Shown piece after piece: positions 25,779 through 34,281 of a stretch of 64,000 nucleotides of DNA. The notes under the pieces are model-generated. The model was given only the letters and a program-made list of their open reading frames with translations, was not told the origin of the DNA and made no database searches. Position 1 is the stretch's first letter; each line of letters starts with the position of its first letter. The DNA lies in the NCBI GenBank assembly GCA_049322755.1, contig JBMOQX010000005.1:104171-168170 (forward strand), written 5' to 3'. This stretch comes from DATIUV01 sp049322755 (lineage in GTDB: Bacteria > Pseudomonadota > Gammaproteobacteria > Burkholderiales > UBA6910). The position numbers and the translations under genes were made by a program.

Positions 25779-26789
25779 ATGAAAAGATGGCTCGCAATCG
25801 TTTCCGTGCTCGCGCTGGCGCTCGCCGCGCCCGCGGGCGCCCAGACCCCGCCGGGGCGGCTCACCGGCGGCATCAAGTACACCCTGCCGTCCTGGTTCAA
25901 GGTCGGCTTCCTGGACTTCAAGCACGACGTGGAGGACGCGCGGCGCAAGGGCAGGCACGTGATGGCGTTCATGCATCTGGACGAGTGCCCGTACTGCGAG
26001 CGCATGCTCGAGGAGAACTTCGTCCGGGGCGACAACAAGGAGTTCATGCAGAGGAACTTCGACGTCATCGGCGTCAACATCCGCGGCCACCTGGACGTGG
26101 CGTGGATCGACGGCAAGCACTACACCGAGAAGGCGCTCGCGCAGGAGCTCAGGGTGATCGCCACGCCGACCGTGGTGTTCCTCGATCTGGACGGCAACAA
26201 GGTGCTGCAGTTGAACGGCTACCGCGAGCCGCAGGCGTTCCGCTACGCGCTGGAGTACGTGCAGGGCAGGCACTACGGGAAACAGCCGTTCGCGGAGTAC
26301 GTGGCGGCCCGCGCCAAGCCCGCGGTCTACATCCTGCGCGAACACCCGCTTTTCGCCAAGGTCACCAACTTCAAGGACTTCAGGAAGCCGCTCGCGATCC
26401 TGTTCGAGGACAAGGCCTGCGCCGACTGCGCGCGCTTCCACGACAGGACGCTCAACCACCCCGACGTGCTGGCCGAAATGAAGAAGTTCACCTTCGTGCG
26501 GCTCGACACCGACTCGACTGCGCCCATCGTCGACCTCGACGGCAGGACCACCACCGCGGGCGCGTGGACCAAGGCGCTGGGGCTCACCTACCGCCCGTCG
26601 GTGGTGATGTACAACGAGGGCAAGGAAGTGTTCCGCATGGACACGCGCCTGTACCACTTCCATTTCAAGGAAGCGCTGCGCTACGTGAGCGGCGGCTGGT
26701 ACAAGCAGTACCCGGTGAAGTCCGATTACAGCGCGGCGCGCCGCGAGGAACTGCTCAAGCAGGGCGTGACGATCGACTACTCGGAGTAA
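25779..26789 (+). CDS. Exported thioredoxin-fold protein (SoxW-like) with two CxxC sites
   Basis: A 336-residue protein with a signal peptide (LAIVSVLALALAAPAGAQ). The first thioredoxin-like domain contains FMHLDECPYCERMLEENF (Cys70, Cys73) and the cis-Pro loop IATPTVVFLDLDG, as in SoxW and related periplasmic thioredoxins. The second domain has ILFEDKACADCARFHD with another CxxC, and LTYRPSVVMYNEG as its cis-Pro region. Two tandem domains are unusual for SoxW. It probably handles disulfides or sulfur intermediates in the periplasm; no sox genes are in the window. A convergent TlpA-like gene lies 96 bases away. Confidence 0.85.
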   Translation: MKRWLAIVSVLALALAAPAGAQTPPGRLTGGIKYTLPSWFKVGFLDFKHDVEDARRKGRHVMAFMHLDECPYCERMLEENFVRGDNKEFMQRNFDVIGVNIRGHLDVAWIDGKHYTEKALAQELRVIATPTVVFLDLDGNKVLQLNGYREPQAFRYALEYVQGRHYGKQPFAEYVAARAKPAVYILREHPLFAKVTNFKDFRKPLAILFEDKACADCARFHDRTLNHPDVLAEMKKFTFVRLDTDSTAPIVDLDGRTTTAGAWTKALGLTYRPSVVMYNEGKEVFRMDTRLYHFHFKEALRYVSGGWYKQYPVKSDYSAARREELLKQGVTIDYSE

Positions 26790-26885
26790 GCGTCCGATCC
26801 GCGCGACGCCCGGGCGGGTTCAGGCGAAAAAAACGGCTGCCCGCGGTGGCGGCGGAAACCGGAAGGCGGCGCCGCATCCGCCCGC

Positions 26886-27398
26886 CTACCGCAGCGCCCG
26901 CAAGGCCTTGAGCAGCTCCGGATCGTCCCACTCGCGCGCGCCGATGGCGCGGTACGCGAGCCGCCCCTGGGGATCGACGACGAACGTGGTGGGCAGCCCG
27001 CGCACCGGCCACTGCGCGGTGACTTTCGAGTCGCGGTCCAGCAGCAGCGGGAACTCCACCGGAAACTCGCCGGTGAACTCGAAGATGGTGTCCGCGCCTT
27101 CGCCCACGTTGACGGCCAGCATGACGATGTTCTCCTGCTTGAGCGTGAGCCACGCCCGTTGCATCGACGGCATCTCCGCGCGGCACGGCGGGCACCACGT
27201 GGCCCAGAAGTTCACCAGTACCACCTTGCCGCGGTAGTCGGAGAGCCGGTGGCGCTTGCCGTCCATGTCGGCGAGCGAAAACTCCGGCGCCGGATTGGCT
27301 TGCAGCGGCGTGAGCCCCCGGCCGGGCTGCTGCGCGAGCGTCGTCTGCGACAGCGCCAGCAGCGCGGCCACGGCAATCAACCGCATCACCGACTTCAT
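26886..27398 (-). CDS. TlpA-like periplasmic thiol:disulfide oxidoreductase
   Basis: A 170-residue protein with a signal peptide (LIAVAALLALSQTTLAQ). The redoxin domain has FSLADMDGKRHRLSDYRGK, the active site VNFWATWCPPCRAEMPSM (Cys69, Cys72), and the cis-Pro loop RGLPTTFVVDPQGRL. It is a membrane-facing or periplasmic reductant, as used in cytochrome c maturation or copper-centre assembly. ATG 27398 has a GGAGG site and overlaps the previous gene's stop (ATGA), so the two are translationally coupled. Confidence 0.9.
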   Translation of the reverse strand: MKSVMRLIAVAALLALSQTTLAQQPGRGLTPLQANPAPEFSLADMDGKRHRLSDYRGKVVLVNFWATWCPPCRAEMPSMQRAWLTLKQENIVMLAVNVGEGADTIFEFTGEFPVEFPLLLDRDSKVTAQWPVRGLPTTFVVDPQGRLAYRAIGAREWDDPELLKALRALR

Positions 27399-27994
27399 CG
27401 ATCCTCCGCGCACACGATCCCCTCGATGGTTGCCTGCACCGGCCGCCCGCCCAGCGTTACCGCCAGCGACAAGTCGAACGTCGCGCCCGGCGGCAGACCG
27501 AAGCTGGTCATGCCCCAGTTGTAGTCGCCCGGCTCGAACTGCTGCGTCGTCGGCAGCAGCGCCCAGCGGAACGCGACGCGCGGCTGGATCGCCACGCCCT
27601 TCGCCTCCCATACCTTTTCCCAGTGCTCGCGCACGAGCAGCGGGGTCGCCTTGCCGCCGCTGCGCACGTGCCAGTCGGCGAGCGTGTACGCCACGGGCTG
27701 CGCGCCGTCGTTGCGGAAAATGGTCTGGAACACGCACGCCCGGCCGGCGATGTCCGCCTGCTCAACGGTGAACCCGCGCGCCAGGAAGAAGCCCCGGGTC
27801 TGGTCCGGCAGCCGTTGCACCAGCCGCACCGAGACGCCGCGCTCCCGCCAGAGCCAGTATCGCAAACCCGTCTCGTTATCGCTGCCGGTCTCGACCTCCG
27901 CCTGCGCGGACGAGCCGACGGCAATCGCGATGAGTGCGGCGCCGCGCAATGCGAATCGAATGTCGGAGGAGCGGCAGTGGCCCATCGGATGCAA
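27395..27994 (-). CDS. Exported protein of unknown function coupled to the TlpA-like gene
   Basis: A 199-residue protein whose N terminus has a signal (ALRGAALIAIAVGSSAQA). The body contains RYWLWRERGVSVRLVQRLPD and FFLARGFTVEQADIAGRAC, then FQTIFRNDGAQPVAYTLADW and QPRVAFRWALLPTTQQF. One Cys in the body (GRAC) and one near the end (IVCAED) could form a disulfide. The 4-base overlap with tlpA suggests it may be a substrate or partner of that oxidoreductase; this is inference from position only. Confidence 0.7.
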   Translation of the reverse strand: MHPMGHCRSSDIRFALRGAALIAIAVGSSAQAEVETGSDNETGLRYWLWRERGVSVRLVQRLPDQTRGFFLARGFTVEQADIAGRACVFQTIFRNDGAQPVAYTLADWHVRSGGKATPLLVREHWEKVWEAKGVAIQPRVAFRWALLPTTQQFEPGDYNWGMTSFGLPPGATFDLSLAVTLGGRPVQATIEGIVCAEDR

Positions 27995-28087
27995 GATTAC
28001 GGAGCGGTTCGGACCCGCCGATTGTAAGCCTCGGCGCGCCGCAGTGCGCGGCGGACGCGATCAAGCCGTCGCGGCGGCGGGCCGAAT

Positions 28088-28465
28088 CTATTCCCCAGGG
28101 GTGAACAACACGAAAGACAGGATTGCCGCCGACGCGATCGCCAGGAACGGGAGAGCCGCCCAGACGATGCGCCGAAACTGCGGCCCCTCCGGGGGCGCCG
28201 GCCAGCCGTCGTGCATGAAGGCAAAGCTCACGCCGCGCTCCGGGCGCCACTCCAGGTTCCACATCAGCGCCGCTGCCCAATAGAGCACCGACGAGGCGAA
28301 GATGTTCGCCGCCCAAGTGATCGGATACTCACCATCGCGAAGCACCAGGTAGAGGTCGTACGACCAGCTCGCCGCGAACCCGCGCCGGTTCGCCAAAAAG
28401 ATCGCCAGCGCCGCGAGGCAGGCGCCAGCCCAGGCGGCGAGGTAGAAGGTGAAGAAGGAGGCCAA
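28088..28465 (-). CDS. Small membrane protein of unknown function
   Basis: A 125-residue protein with three hydrophobic segments: FFTFYLAAWAGACLAALAIF at the N terminus, WAANIFASSVLYWAAALMW in the middle and a final ALPFLAIASAAILSFVLF. No catalytic motif is visible. It is separated from the next upstream gene by about 140 bases, at the left edge of the defence island. Confidence 0.65.
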   Translation of the reverse strand: MASFFTFYLAAWAGACLAALAIFLANRRGFAASWSYDLYLVLRDGEYPITWAANIFASSVLYWAAALMWNLEWRPERGVSFAFMHDGWPAPPEGPQFRRIVWAALPFLAIASAAILSFVLFTPGE

Positions 28466-28607
28466 GCGCGGCGCCCGCTGGACGTCAGCGCCTGCGAGTA
28501 GCCACTTTAGGGGCTACCGACGAGCGGCGAGGCCTTTTATTCCGAGAGAGAGCGTTCGCCAATTCAGGATTGTCTTCAAAGGTCCCCCCAGCGCCTGCCG
28601 TGCCGTG

Positions 28608-28982
28608 TTAGTCCCAGTCAACTGTAACGTCAACGCCTTCGTCCGTTTCGGCGGCTGCTATCCTCTTTTCAACCGTCAAATGGTAGAGGCGAGCGTCGTC
28701 GACATCGAACAGCACGCCCGTCACGTCCCGGCTCGGGGCTTGCGCGAAACGTGCGCAGAAAATTGTATCCAGGACGGGCTTGGCAAGGTTATCCAGATCG
28801 GCGTGTTCGACGGCGGGGTGGCAAAGGTGGAAGGTGAGCGCCACTCGGTAGCGCCTTCGCGGCCCCGCGTCGTGCGACGCTGATTGCTTCGCCGCCTCTT
28901 CGGCAACCCGCTCCCGCCAAGCCCATTCGTTTGTTCCCCAAGGCTTGGGTCGAAGACCTCGGACGGAGAAGCTGATCACCAC
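28608..28982 (-). CDS. RusA-like Holliday-junction resolvase family protein
   Basis: The product from GTG 28982, behind a GGAGG, is about 124 residues. It begins VVISFSVRGLRPKPWGTNEW and carries HADLDNLAKPVLDTIF. The two Asp residues of that motif correspond to RusA metal ligands. DDARLYHLTVEKRIA closes the domain. RusA proteins cut four-way DNA junctions and are typical of prophages and mobile elements. The frame is open further upstream, so a longer start cannot be ruled out. It lies 77 bases after the DUF932-like gene. Confidence 0.65.
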   Translation of the reverse strand: MVISFSVRGLRPKPWGTNEWAWRERVAEEAAKQSASHDAGPRRRYRVALTFHLCHPAVEHADLDNLAKPVLDTIFCARFAQAPSRDVTGVLFDVDDARLYHLTVEKRIAAAETDEGVDVTVDWD

Positions 28983-29059
28983 GAAAACTGTCCTCCGCGC
29001 AATCTGATCTCGGGAAGGGGGGACACCGCACTGCGAACGAACGTCTACATGATATGCCC

Positions 29060-30187
29060 CTACCCCCGCCCCGCCCGCGCCGCAATCAACAGCACCCGCA
29101 TCAGCCCCGGGATGCCGGACATCCAGTCCAGGGTTTCCTCGACTTCGCGCCGCTCCTTGGCCAGCCACGCCAGCGCCTGGCTCACGTGGTAGGCGTTGCC
29201 CGCGACCGGCGGGCTGCCGGGGACCGGCGTGGTGGGGCGCAGCTCGCGCTGCGAGGGCAGCGCCTCGTCCACCGGCTGGACGAGTTCCGCGTCGTAGCCC
29301 CGCTGGCAGAGGTGCCACGCGCGCGCCGCCGCCTTCACCCCCCAGGCGCGCCGCACCGGCCCGTCCACCCACGCCGCCAGCGCTTCACGCGGTACCGGAG
29401 TGAGCATCCACTCACGCAGCGCCGCCTGCTCCTCCTGCGCCAGCGCGAGGCCCCGCGCCAGCACCCCGCCCAGTTCCTCGGCGAGCGGCGACTGCCGGTG
29501 CGCGTAATGGCACTTGAGCTGGGTGGTCCCCACCGCCAGCCCGGCGCCGGAAGCGAACCGGTGCCACGTCAGCAGGAAGCGTACCCCGCCGCGGCGCTCC
29601 ATCGTGTTCACGCACAGCAGCCGCAGCGCCAGCGGATGGCCATCGCCGGGATCGAAGGCAAAGCGGTCCGGCAGCAGCAGCGAGAGCGTCATGCGCGCTC
29701 CGTACTCGGCGAGCCGCAGCTCGCCCTCCGCCTCGTGGTCGCGGATGCCGTTGGCCGCCAGCGCCGCGCGCAGCACCCCGGCCACGTCCGCGTGCTGCAC
29801 CAGGCGCTGCTCGCGGGCGGCCGCGCCGGCGGGAACGCGCGCCGCCCCGTCGGGCATCGGCTCGCGCACGATCACGTCGAGCCGCTGGCTCGCCGCCGCG
29901 CGGCGGACGTTACGGAAGCGGGCGGGGCCGTCTGCCCGCGATGGAGGCGCTGCGCGCGCGGAAAACGGCGAGCCGCCGCCCGAAAGCCGCGGACCGCCTG
30001 CAGGAAGTCGCGATCCATCATCCACCGTCAGCGGCAGCGAACGCTGGCGGAAGCCGGGCAGGCCGTCGGCCAGCTCCGCCAGCGAGCCGGTGCGCAACTG
30101 CACCGCCGCGCCGCGCCAGCGTGGCAGCGGCCGCGGTTTCGCCGGCGGAACGATGATCGGGGACTGAGTGAGCGGGACGAGTTCCAT
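29060..30187 (-). CDS. DUF932-like mobile-element protein
   Basis: A 375-residue protein. ATG 30187 sits 5 bases after AAGGAGG. The core reads AALAANGIRDHEAEGELRLA, YGARMTLSLLLPDRF, PLALRLLCVNTMERRGGVRF and TQLKCHYAHRQS, a pattern I associate with DUF932/phage-plasmid-like proteins of unknown function. These are usually found on plasmids, prophages and defence islands next to DNA-metabolism genes, which fits the RusA-like neighbour. The N-terminal 100 residues are Arg/Ala/Pro-rich and less convincing. No enzymatic residues can be assigned. Confidence 0.6.
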   Translation of the reverse strand: MELVPLTQSPIIVPPAKPRPLPRWRGAAVQLRTGSLAELADGLPGFRQRSLPLTVDDGSRLPAGGPRLSGGGSPFSARAAPPSRADGPARFRNVRRAAASQRLDVIVREPMPDGAARVPAGAAAREQRLVQHADVAGVLRAALAANGIRDHEAEGELRLAEYGARMTLSLLLPDRFAFDPGDGHPLALRLLCVNTMERRGGVRFLLTWHRFASGAGLAVGTTQLKCHYAHRQSPLAEELGGVLARGLALAQEEQAALREWMLTPVPREALAAWVDGPVRRAWGVKAAARAWHLCQRGYDAELVQPVDEALPSQRELRPTTPVPGSPPVAGNAYHVSQALAWLAKERREVEETLDWMSGIPGLMRVLLIAARAGRG

Positions 30188-30257
30188 GGGTACCTCCTTC
30201 AATAGGTGTGCCCATTCTGCGCAGGGGGGTGGCTCAGGGCGTGAGCTACCCTTAATG

Positions 30258-30408
30258 CGTCACCCCGGCGGACGCTCATGTGCCCGTCACCCCGGGCGGA
30301 GGCTTATGTGCTCGTCACCCCGGCGGAGCCTGCCCCGTACCGCGATACGGGGGCCGGGGCCCCAGGGACTTAAACCCGCTTGGGTTCCGGCCTGCACCGA
30401 AATGACGA
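30258..30408. repeat. Mosaic palindromic repeat cluster, copy 1
   Basis: Repeated GTCACCCCGGCGGA units precede a 20-mer hairpin CCCCGTACCGCGATACGGGG (30333-30352), then GCCGGGGCCCCAGG and a TTCCGGCCTGCACCGAAATG half-site. The same order recurs at 35246, 54322 and 55131. Confidence 0.75.
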
Positions 30409-30442
30409 GGGCCTGCGAAGAAACCTTTAATTGCGCAAGCCG

Positions 30443-30473
30443 TTATTAAAGAAAGCGGATTTTCCCTTTAATA
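30443..30473. promoter_or_regulatory. AT-rich inverted repeat downstream of fic
   Basis: TTATTAAAG and CTTTAATA face each other across about 14 bases. A similar arrangement with the same outer bases lies upstream of fic at 31871. It could be an operator or the edge of a mobile unit. Confidence 0.4.
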
Positions 30474-30664
30474 GCAGAAACCCGATCCAAGTGATCGTTG
30501 CGATTGAGCCGACCGAGGATTCGTCGATTTCAATAGACTTAACAGAGGTTTACTCTGCGGTCGACAAGTGAGCTCACCGCGCTGCCCGTTTCGGTCGCTG
30601 ACAAGATCAAAGCGCCGAGCCTGTTTTCCTCATCTCGGGAGATTCAGTCGGCGACCGCCGGCCG

Positions 30665-31837
30665 CTAAGCCCTGAACGGCGTCGTCCCTTCGCTCAGGCG
30701 CGTGAGATAAGCGTGGTAGCTGTACAGACGGCTGCGCGCGCGGCCGGTTATCTCCCGGACGATGCCGAGCTTCTCGAGCCCGCGAAGCGCCGAGGTGGTC
30801 GTCGGTACCGAAAGTCCCGCCTGCCGCGCCAAGCTGGCAATCGACCCCAACGGCCGCTTCCGCAGCACCTCGTGCACTCGCAAAGCCGAGCCGGCGCTTC
30901 GACCCAGCGATTGAATCGCCGCGCGATCGTCTCGAAATATCCGGGCGAGCGTCTTGGCGTTGTCGACCGCCTCGTCTGCGGTCGCCCGTACACCTTCGGC
31001 AAAGAACTCGATCCACGCCTCCCATTCGCCTTGAGTGCGCACCCGATCCAGCAGCGCGTAGTAATCCTGCCGGTGCTCCTTAAGGAACAGGCTCAGATAC
31101 AGCAGCGGCTCGCGCAGCATGCCGTCGACGCAAAGGAGCAGCGTCACCAGCAAACGGCCGACGCGGCCATTGCCATCCAGGAATGGATGGATGGTCTCGA
31201 ACTGCACGTGCGCCATCGCCGCCTTTACCAGGCGCTCCGCCGTCCGCGGCTCATCGTTAACGAAGCGTTCGAGCGATGCCATGCATTCGGGAACCCGGTC
31301 AGGCGGAGGTGGTACGAATTGGGCATTGCCCGGTCGCGTTCCGCCAATCCAGTTCTGTGATCGGCGAAACTCGCCCGGCTGCTTGTCCGCGCCGCGGCCT
31401 CGCGACAGGAGGATCCCATGCATCTCGCAGAACAAGCGGTTCGACAACGGGAAGCCCCCCTGCACGCGCGCGAGCCCGTGCTCGAGAGCCGCGACGTAAT
31501 TCGAGACTTCCATGACGTCATCAATCGGCACGCGCGGCGCTTCCTCGAGCTCAAACAACAGCAAGTCGGAAAGCGAGGACTGCATGCCCTCGATCTGCGA
31601 GGAAAGCACCGCCTCCTTGCGAACGTAGGCGTAGAGAAAAAGTTGGGTATCCGGTAGGAGCGTGCTCACGCTGTCCAGGCGCCCGAGAGCCAACAGGGCA
31701 TCATCGAGCCGAGCACGAAGCCCGCCGTCTATCGAGAGCGGCGGGCCGGGGGGCAGCGGAGCAGGCACGAAGGCGCGGACCGTTTCGCCGCCAGCGGTGG
31801 AAACAACGACGTACTCGCCGGTCAGGCCGCGACGCAT
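30665..31837 (-). CDS. Fic family protein (class II, with C-terminal winged helix)
   Basis: Fic proteins usually transfer AMP from ATP onto a hydroxyl of a target protein. This 390-residue product has an N-terminal helical region bearing the inhibitory motif SSQIEG (residues 79-84, the S/TxxxEG signature of class II). The catalytic HPFLDGNGRVGR lies at residues 217-228, with the essential His intact. A C-terminal winged-helix region (IASLARQAGLSVPTTTSALR) suggests DNA binding or autoregulation. ATG 31837 lacks a strong Shine-Dalgarno. AT-rich inverted repeats flank the gene on both sides. Confidence 0.92.
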   Translation of the reverse strand: MRRGLTGEYVVVSTAGGETVRAFVPAPLPPGPPLSIDGGLRARLDDALLALGRLDSVSTLLPDTQLFLYAYVRKEAVLSSQIEGMQSSLSDLLLFELEEAPRVPIDDVMEVSNYVAALEHGLARVQGGFPLSNRLFCEMHGILLSRGRGADKQPGEFRRSQNWIGGTRPGNAQFVPPPPDRVPECMASLERFVNDEPRTAERLVKAAMAHVQFETIHPFLDGNGRVGRLLVTLLLCVDGMLREPLLYLSLFLKEHRQDYYALLDRVRTQGEWEAWIEFFAEGVRATADEAVDNAKTLARIFRDDRAAIQSLGRSAGSALRVHEVLRKRPLGSIASLARQAGLSVPTTTSALRGLEKLGIVREITGRARSRLYSYHAYLTRLSEGTTPFRA

Positions 31838-31870
31838 GGCTTGTTAAAGCGGCCTTAATTGTACCGCCCG

Positions 31871-31902
31871 TTATTAAAGGAAATCCAGACTACTTTTAAT
31901 AA
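31871..31902 (-). promoter_or_regulatory. Inverted repeat upstream of fic, candidate operator
   Basis: TTATTAAAG and CTTTTAATAA are arranged as an inverted repeat 34 bases before ATG 31837, in an AT-rich island within GC-rich DNA. The winged helix in Fic makes autoregulation possible. Confidence 0.45.
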
Positions 31903-31982
31903 ACTTTATTGGCAAGCAGTTAGAGCGGGATATTCCGGCTTCTCGGCCCTTGAGTGACTTGTTTAACGCCGATCATCGTCCA

Positions 31983-32215
31983 ATCGCTCCGGCGGAGGCC
32001 GGAGCCCAGGGTTTTTGCTCCCTCTCCCCAGGTGGGAGAGGGTTGGGGAGAGGGGGGAGGCCTGGATTCCGGCCTCCGCCGGAATGACGGTGGAGGTCGA
32101 AGTCGAAGGACCTCAATTCGTCGCCCCGGCGCAGGCCCCTACTTCGTCGCCACGGCGCAGGCCGGGGCCCAGCGCCTTAAACCCGACTGGATTCCGGCCT
32201 GCGCCGGAATGACGC
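31983..32215. repeat. Mosaic palindromic repeat cluster, copy 2
   Basis: This contains CCGGCGGAGGCCGGAG, the CCCTCTCCC palindrome (32020-32042), and two GATTCCGGCCT-x-CGCCGGAATGACG units with CCGGCGCAGGCCGGGGCCCAG between them. It combines both repeat families in one block. Confidence 0.75.
32020..32042. repeat. Palindromic CCCTCTCCC element, intergenic copy
   Basis: A 9-bp perfect stem with loop CAGGT, followed by TTGGGGAGAGGG. It belongs to the same family as the coding copies in lpdA and the hsd genes. Confidence 0.8.
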
Positions 32216-32252
32216 TGCTGGTTACAAGCGGCGGCAAGCCGTTAGTGGAGAC

Positions 32253-33230
32253 TCACTCCTCCCCGTACAACCTCCCCGCCCTCCCCAACTCCCCCCGCAC
32301 CGCCTCCCGCAGCTCCGCCGGCGCCAGCACCTCCACCTGCGCCCCGTGGCGGAGGATGTCCATCGTCAGCTCCCGGGGGTCGCTGTAGGGCACCTCCAGT
32401 ATGTAGGCGCCGTCCGGCTCGAAGCGGCTCTTCTGGTCCGGGTGCCAGGTTTCGCGCGACACCCAGCGCGCCCGCTCGGGCGTGAAGCGCAGCACCGCCC
32501 ACGCCTTCGCTTCCCCCGAGAAAATCCCGTAGCTGCCGGTGAAGTGCCGATCGAGCGCCGCCTCCGGCACCTCCCGCGCCGGCGTATCCAGCAGCCGCGC
32601 CTCCTCGATCGCGTCCACCGCGAAGCTCCTCATCGCGTCGCGCAGGTGGCACCACGCATCCAGATACCAGTTGTCGCGGTAGCGCGTGAGGCGCTGGGGC
32701 GAGACGTCCCGCGCCACCTTCTCCCCGCTCTGGCGGTTGAAGTGGACGATGTGGATGCGCCGGCGCCCGAGCACCCCGGCCGCCGCCACCTGGAAGTAGC
32801 GCAGATCCAGCTCGCGGCTGCCCATGTGCAGGATGCGCACCCGGCGCTGGACCTCCTCGGACGAGTGATCGCCCGTGGCGAGCAGCGCCTTCAGCCGCTC
32901 GAGCAGCGGCCCCACGTGGGGCTCCAGCAGCCCTGGCTGCAGCCCGGCGAGCAGCTGCTGCATGGTGAGGAGCGCATACACCTCCGACTGGTTGAACCAC
33001 AGCCCCGGCAGCGCGAACGCCTCCGCGTCGCCTGGCGCGCGATCGAACACGTAGCCCCCGGCCTCCGCGCTGTAGACGATCGGCGCGTTCATCCGGTCGC
33101 GCATGTACTCCAGATCGCGCTTGAAGGTGGCGAGCGAGACTTCCAGCTCGTCGATAAACGCCTGCCGCGGCACCGCCCGGCCGCGGTTCAGCAGCTCGAT
33201 GATCTTGTGGAAGCGTTCGGTGCGGTCCAT
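32253..33230 (-). CDS. WYL-domain transcriptional regulator
   Basis: A 325-residue regulator. The N-terminal winged helix begins MDRTERFHKIIELLNRGRAV and includes SLATFKRDLEYMRDRM as a likely recognition region. The WYL domain follows from about residue 135 (RRRIHIVHF, SPQRLTRYRDNWYLDAWCH, FAVDAIEEARLL). WYL regulators commonly control defence loci and may sense nucleic-acid ligands. Its first 190 bases are duplicated almost exactly at 35440-35628, beside an uncharacterised operon, so it may originally have belonged to that operon. Confidence 0.9.
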   Translation of the reverse strand: MDRTERFHKIIELLNRGRAVPRQAFIDELEVSLATFKRDLEYMRDRMNAPIVYSAEAGGYVFDRAPGDAEAFALPGLWFNQSEVYALLTMQQLLAGLQPGLLEPHVGPLLERLKALLATGDHSSEEVQRRVRILHMGSRELDLRYFQVAAAGVLGRRRIHIVHFNRQSGEKVARDVSPQRLTRYRDNWYLDAWCHLRDAMRSFAVDAIEEARLLDTPAREVPEAALDRHFTGSYGIFSGEAKAWAVLRFTPERARWVSRETWHPDQKSRFEPDGAYILEVPYSDPRELTMDILRHGAQVEVLAPAELREAVRGELGRAGRLYGEE

Positions 33231-33355
33231 GACGAAAAACTATCCCTGCGTGTTTAGGTGTCGGTGATCACCGCGGTTGCCCGTCGGCCGTGGATGCGAT
33301 CCGCTCCGCAAATCCCTCCCGATGCGTGACCGGAGCGTCCGATATCGCGCACACC

Positions 33356-34281
33356 TTACCCGATCGCGGACAGCACTTTCTCCAGCCGCGCAATTGCACG
33401 CTGCCGCGCATTCGCCGACATGTCGCGAAGATTGTGGAGCTTCCATGTCACCGCGGGTAGCCGCTCGACCCCTCGAGGCCCAGCAATTCCCACTGCGGCT
33501 CGCCGCGCTTCACCGACAGCAGGAAAATCTTCTCCCGCTCCCCGAGCCTTCCGTGAATTTCGGCGATCAGTCGCTCGCGGACATCGAGCAGCTGCTCCAG
33601 CGATACCTCGCGCTCGGTCATCGCCGCGAACTGGTCCTGAAACAGCGTGCGGATGTCTTTCCGGTTCGGCGCCAGCGCGTCGGCCATGGAACCCTTGTGT
33701 CCCACCAGATAGGCAAGCCACGTTCTGAACATCGCGTCCGAGATACCTTCGTTTTCCAGCAGGATCATCACGTCGAAAAGGTCCCGCGGATGCTGGCGGT
33801 CCAGCGCCGCCATCAGCTTCCCCGCGTAGATGTCCTCGAAGGCCAGCGTCGTGATCTGCGCGAAGCCGAACTCCGCCTCCGCCGCCGGCCGAAGCGTGAG
33901 CGGCGCAGGGTCGTGCACGGCTCCCCTCAGCACCGGATTGACTTCGATCTTGATGCGCTGGCTGCCGTCGGAGACGCTGAGGGTGTCGATCAAACCCGAT
34001 CCCCTTGCGGCACCTTCGGTCACGCGATGCGCGGGCGACCCGCTCGTCAACCGATCGCGAATACGCCGCAGCGCCGCATCGATTTCCGCCTGCGAACGCT
34101 CGAAATCCTCGATCGGCAAATACGACAGATCGATGTCCACCGACAGGCGCGGCAGGTCCCGCAGGAAAAGATTGATCGCCGTCCCGCCTTTCAGCGCGAA
34201 GCACTGCTCGGCCGCGACATCGGGCAAAACCCTGACCAGCAGCCGCACCTGGCGGTAGTACGGATTATCGGGCGTGATCAT
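33356..34281 (-). CDS. AbiEii-type nucleotidyltransferase toxin, apparent frameshift near 33470
   Basis: AbiEii/AbiGii toxins are nucleotidyltransferases acting in type IV toxin-antitoxin abortive infection. ATG 34281 begins MITPDNPYYRQVRLLVRVLP. The GG motif is FALKGGTAINLF, the acidic motif LSVDIDLSYL, and IKIEVNPVLRG with FEDIYAGKLMAALDRQHPRD complete the enzyme. After QWELLGLEG the frame runs out at 33448. The neighbouring frame continues GVERLPAVTWKLHNL then RQRAIARLEKVLSAIG to a stop at 33356, exactly the expected C terminus. One base appears missing near 33470. It overlaps abiEi by 17 bases. Confidence 0.85.

Larger units (their letters stand above)
30188..30664. other. Intergenic region made of repeats and an AT-rich inverted repeat
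   Basis: This contains the mosaic palindromic cluster (30258-30408) and an AT-rich inverted repeat (30443-30473), both listed separately. No gene is supported. Confidence 0.6.
31838..32252. other. Intergenic region: fic promoter side plus repeats
   Basis: It includes an AT-rich stretch with an inverted repeat (31871-31902) and a composite of both repeat families (31983-32215). No gene is supported. Confidence 0.6.
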
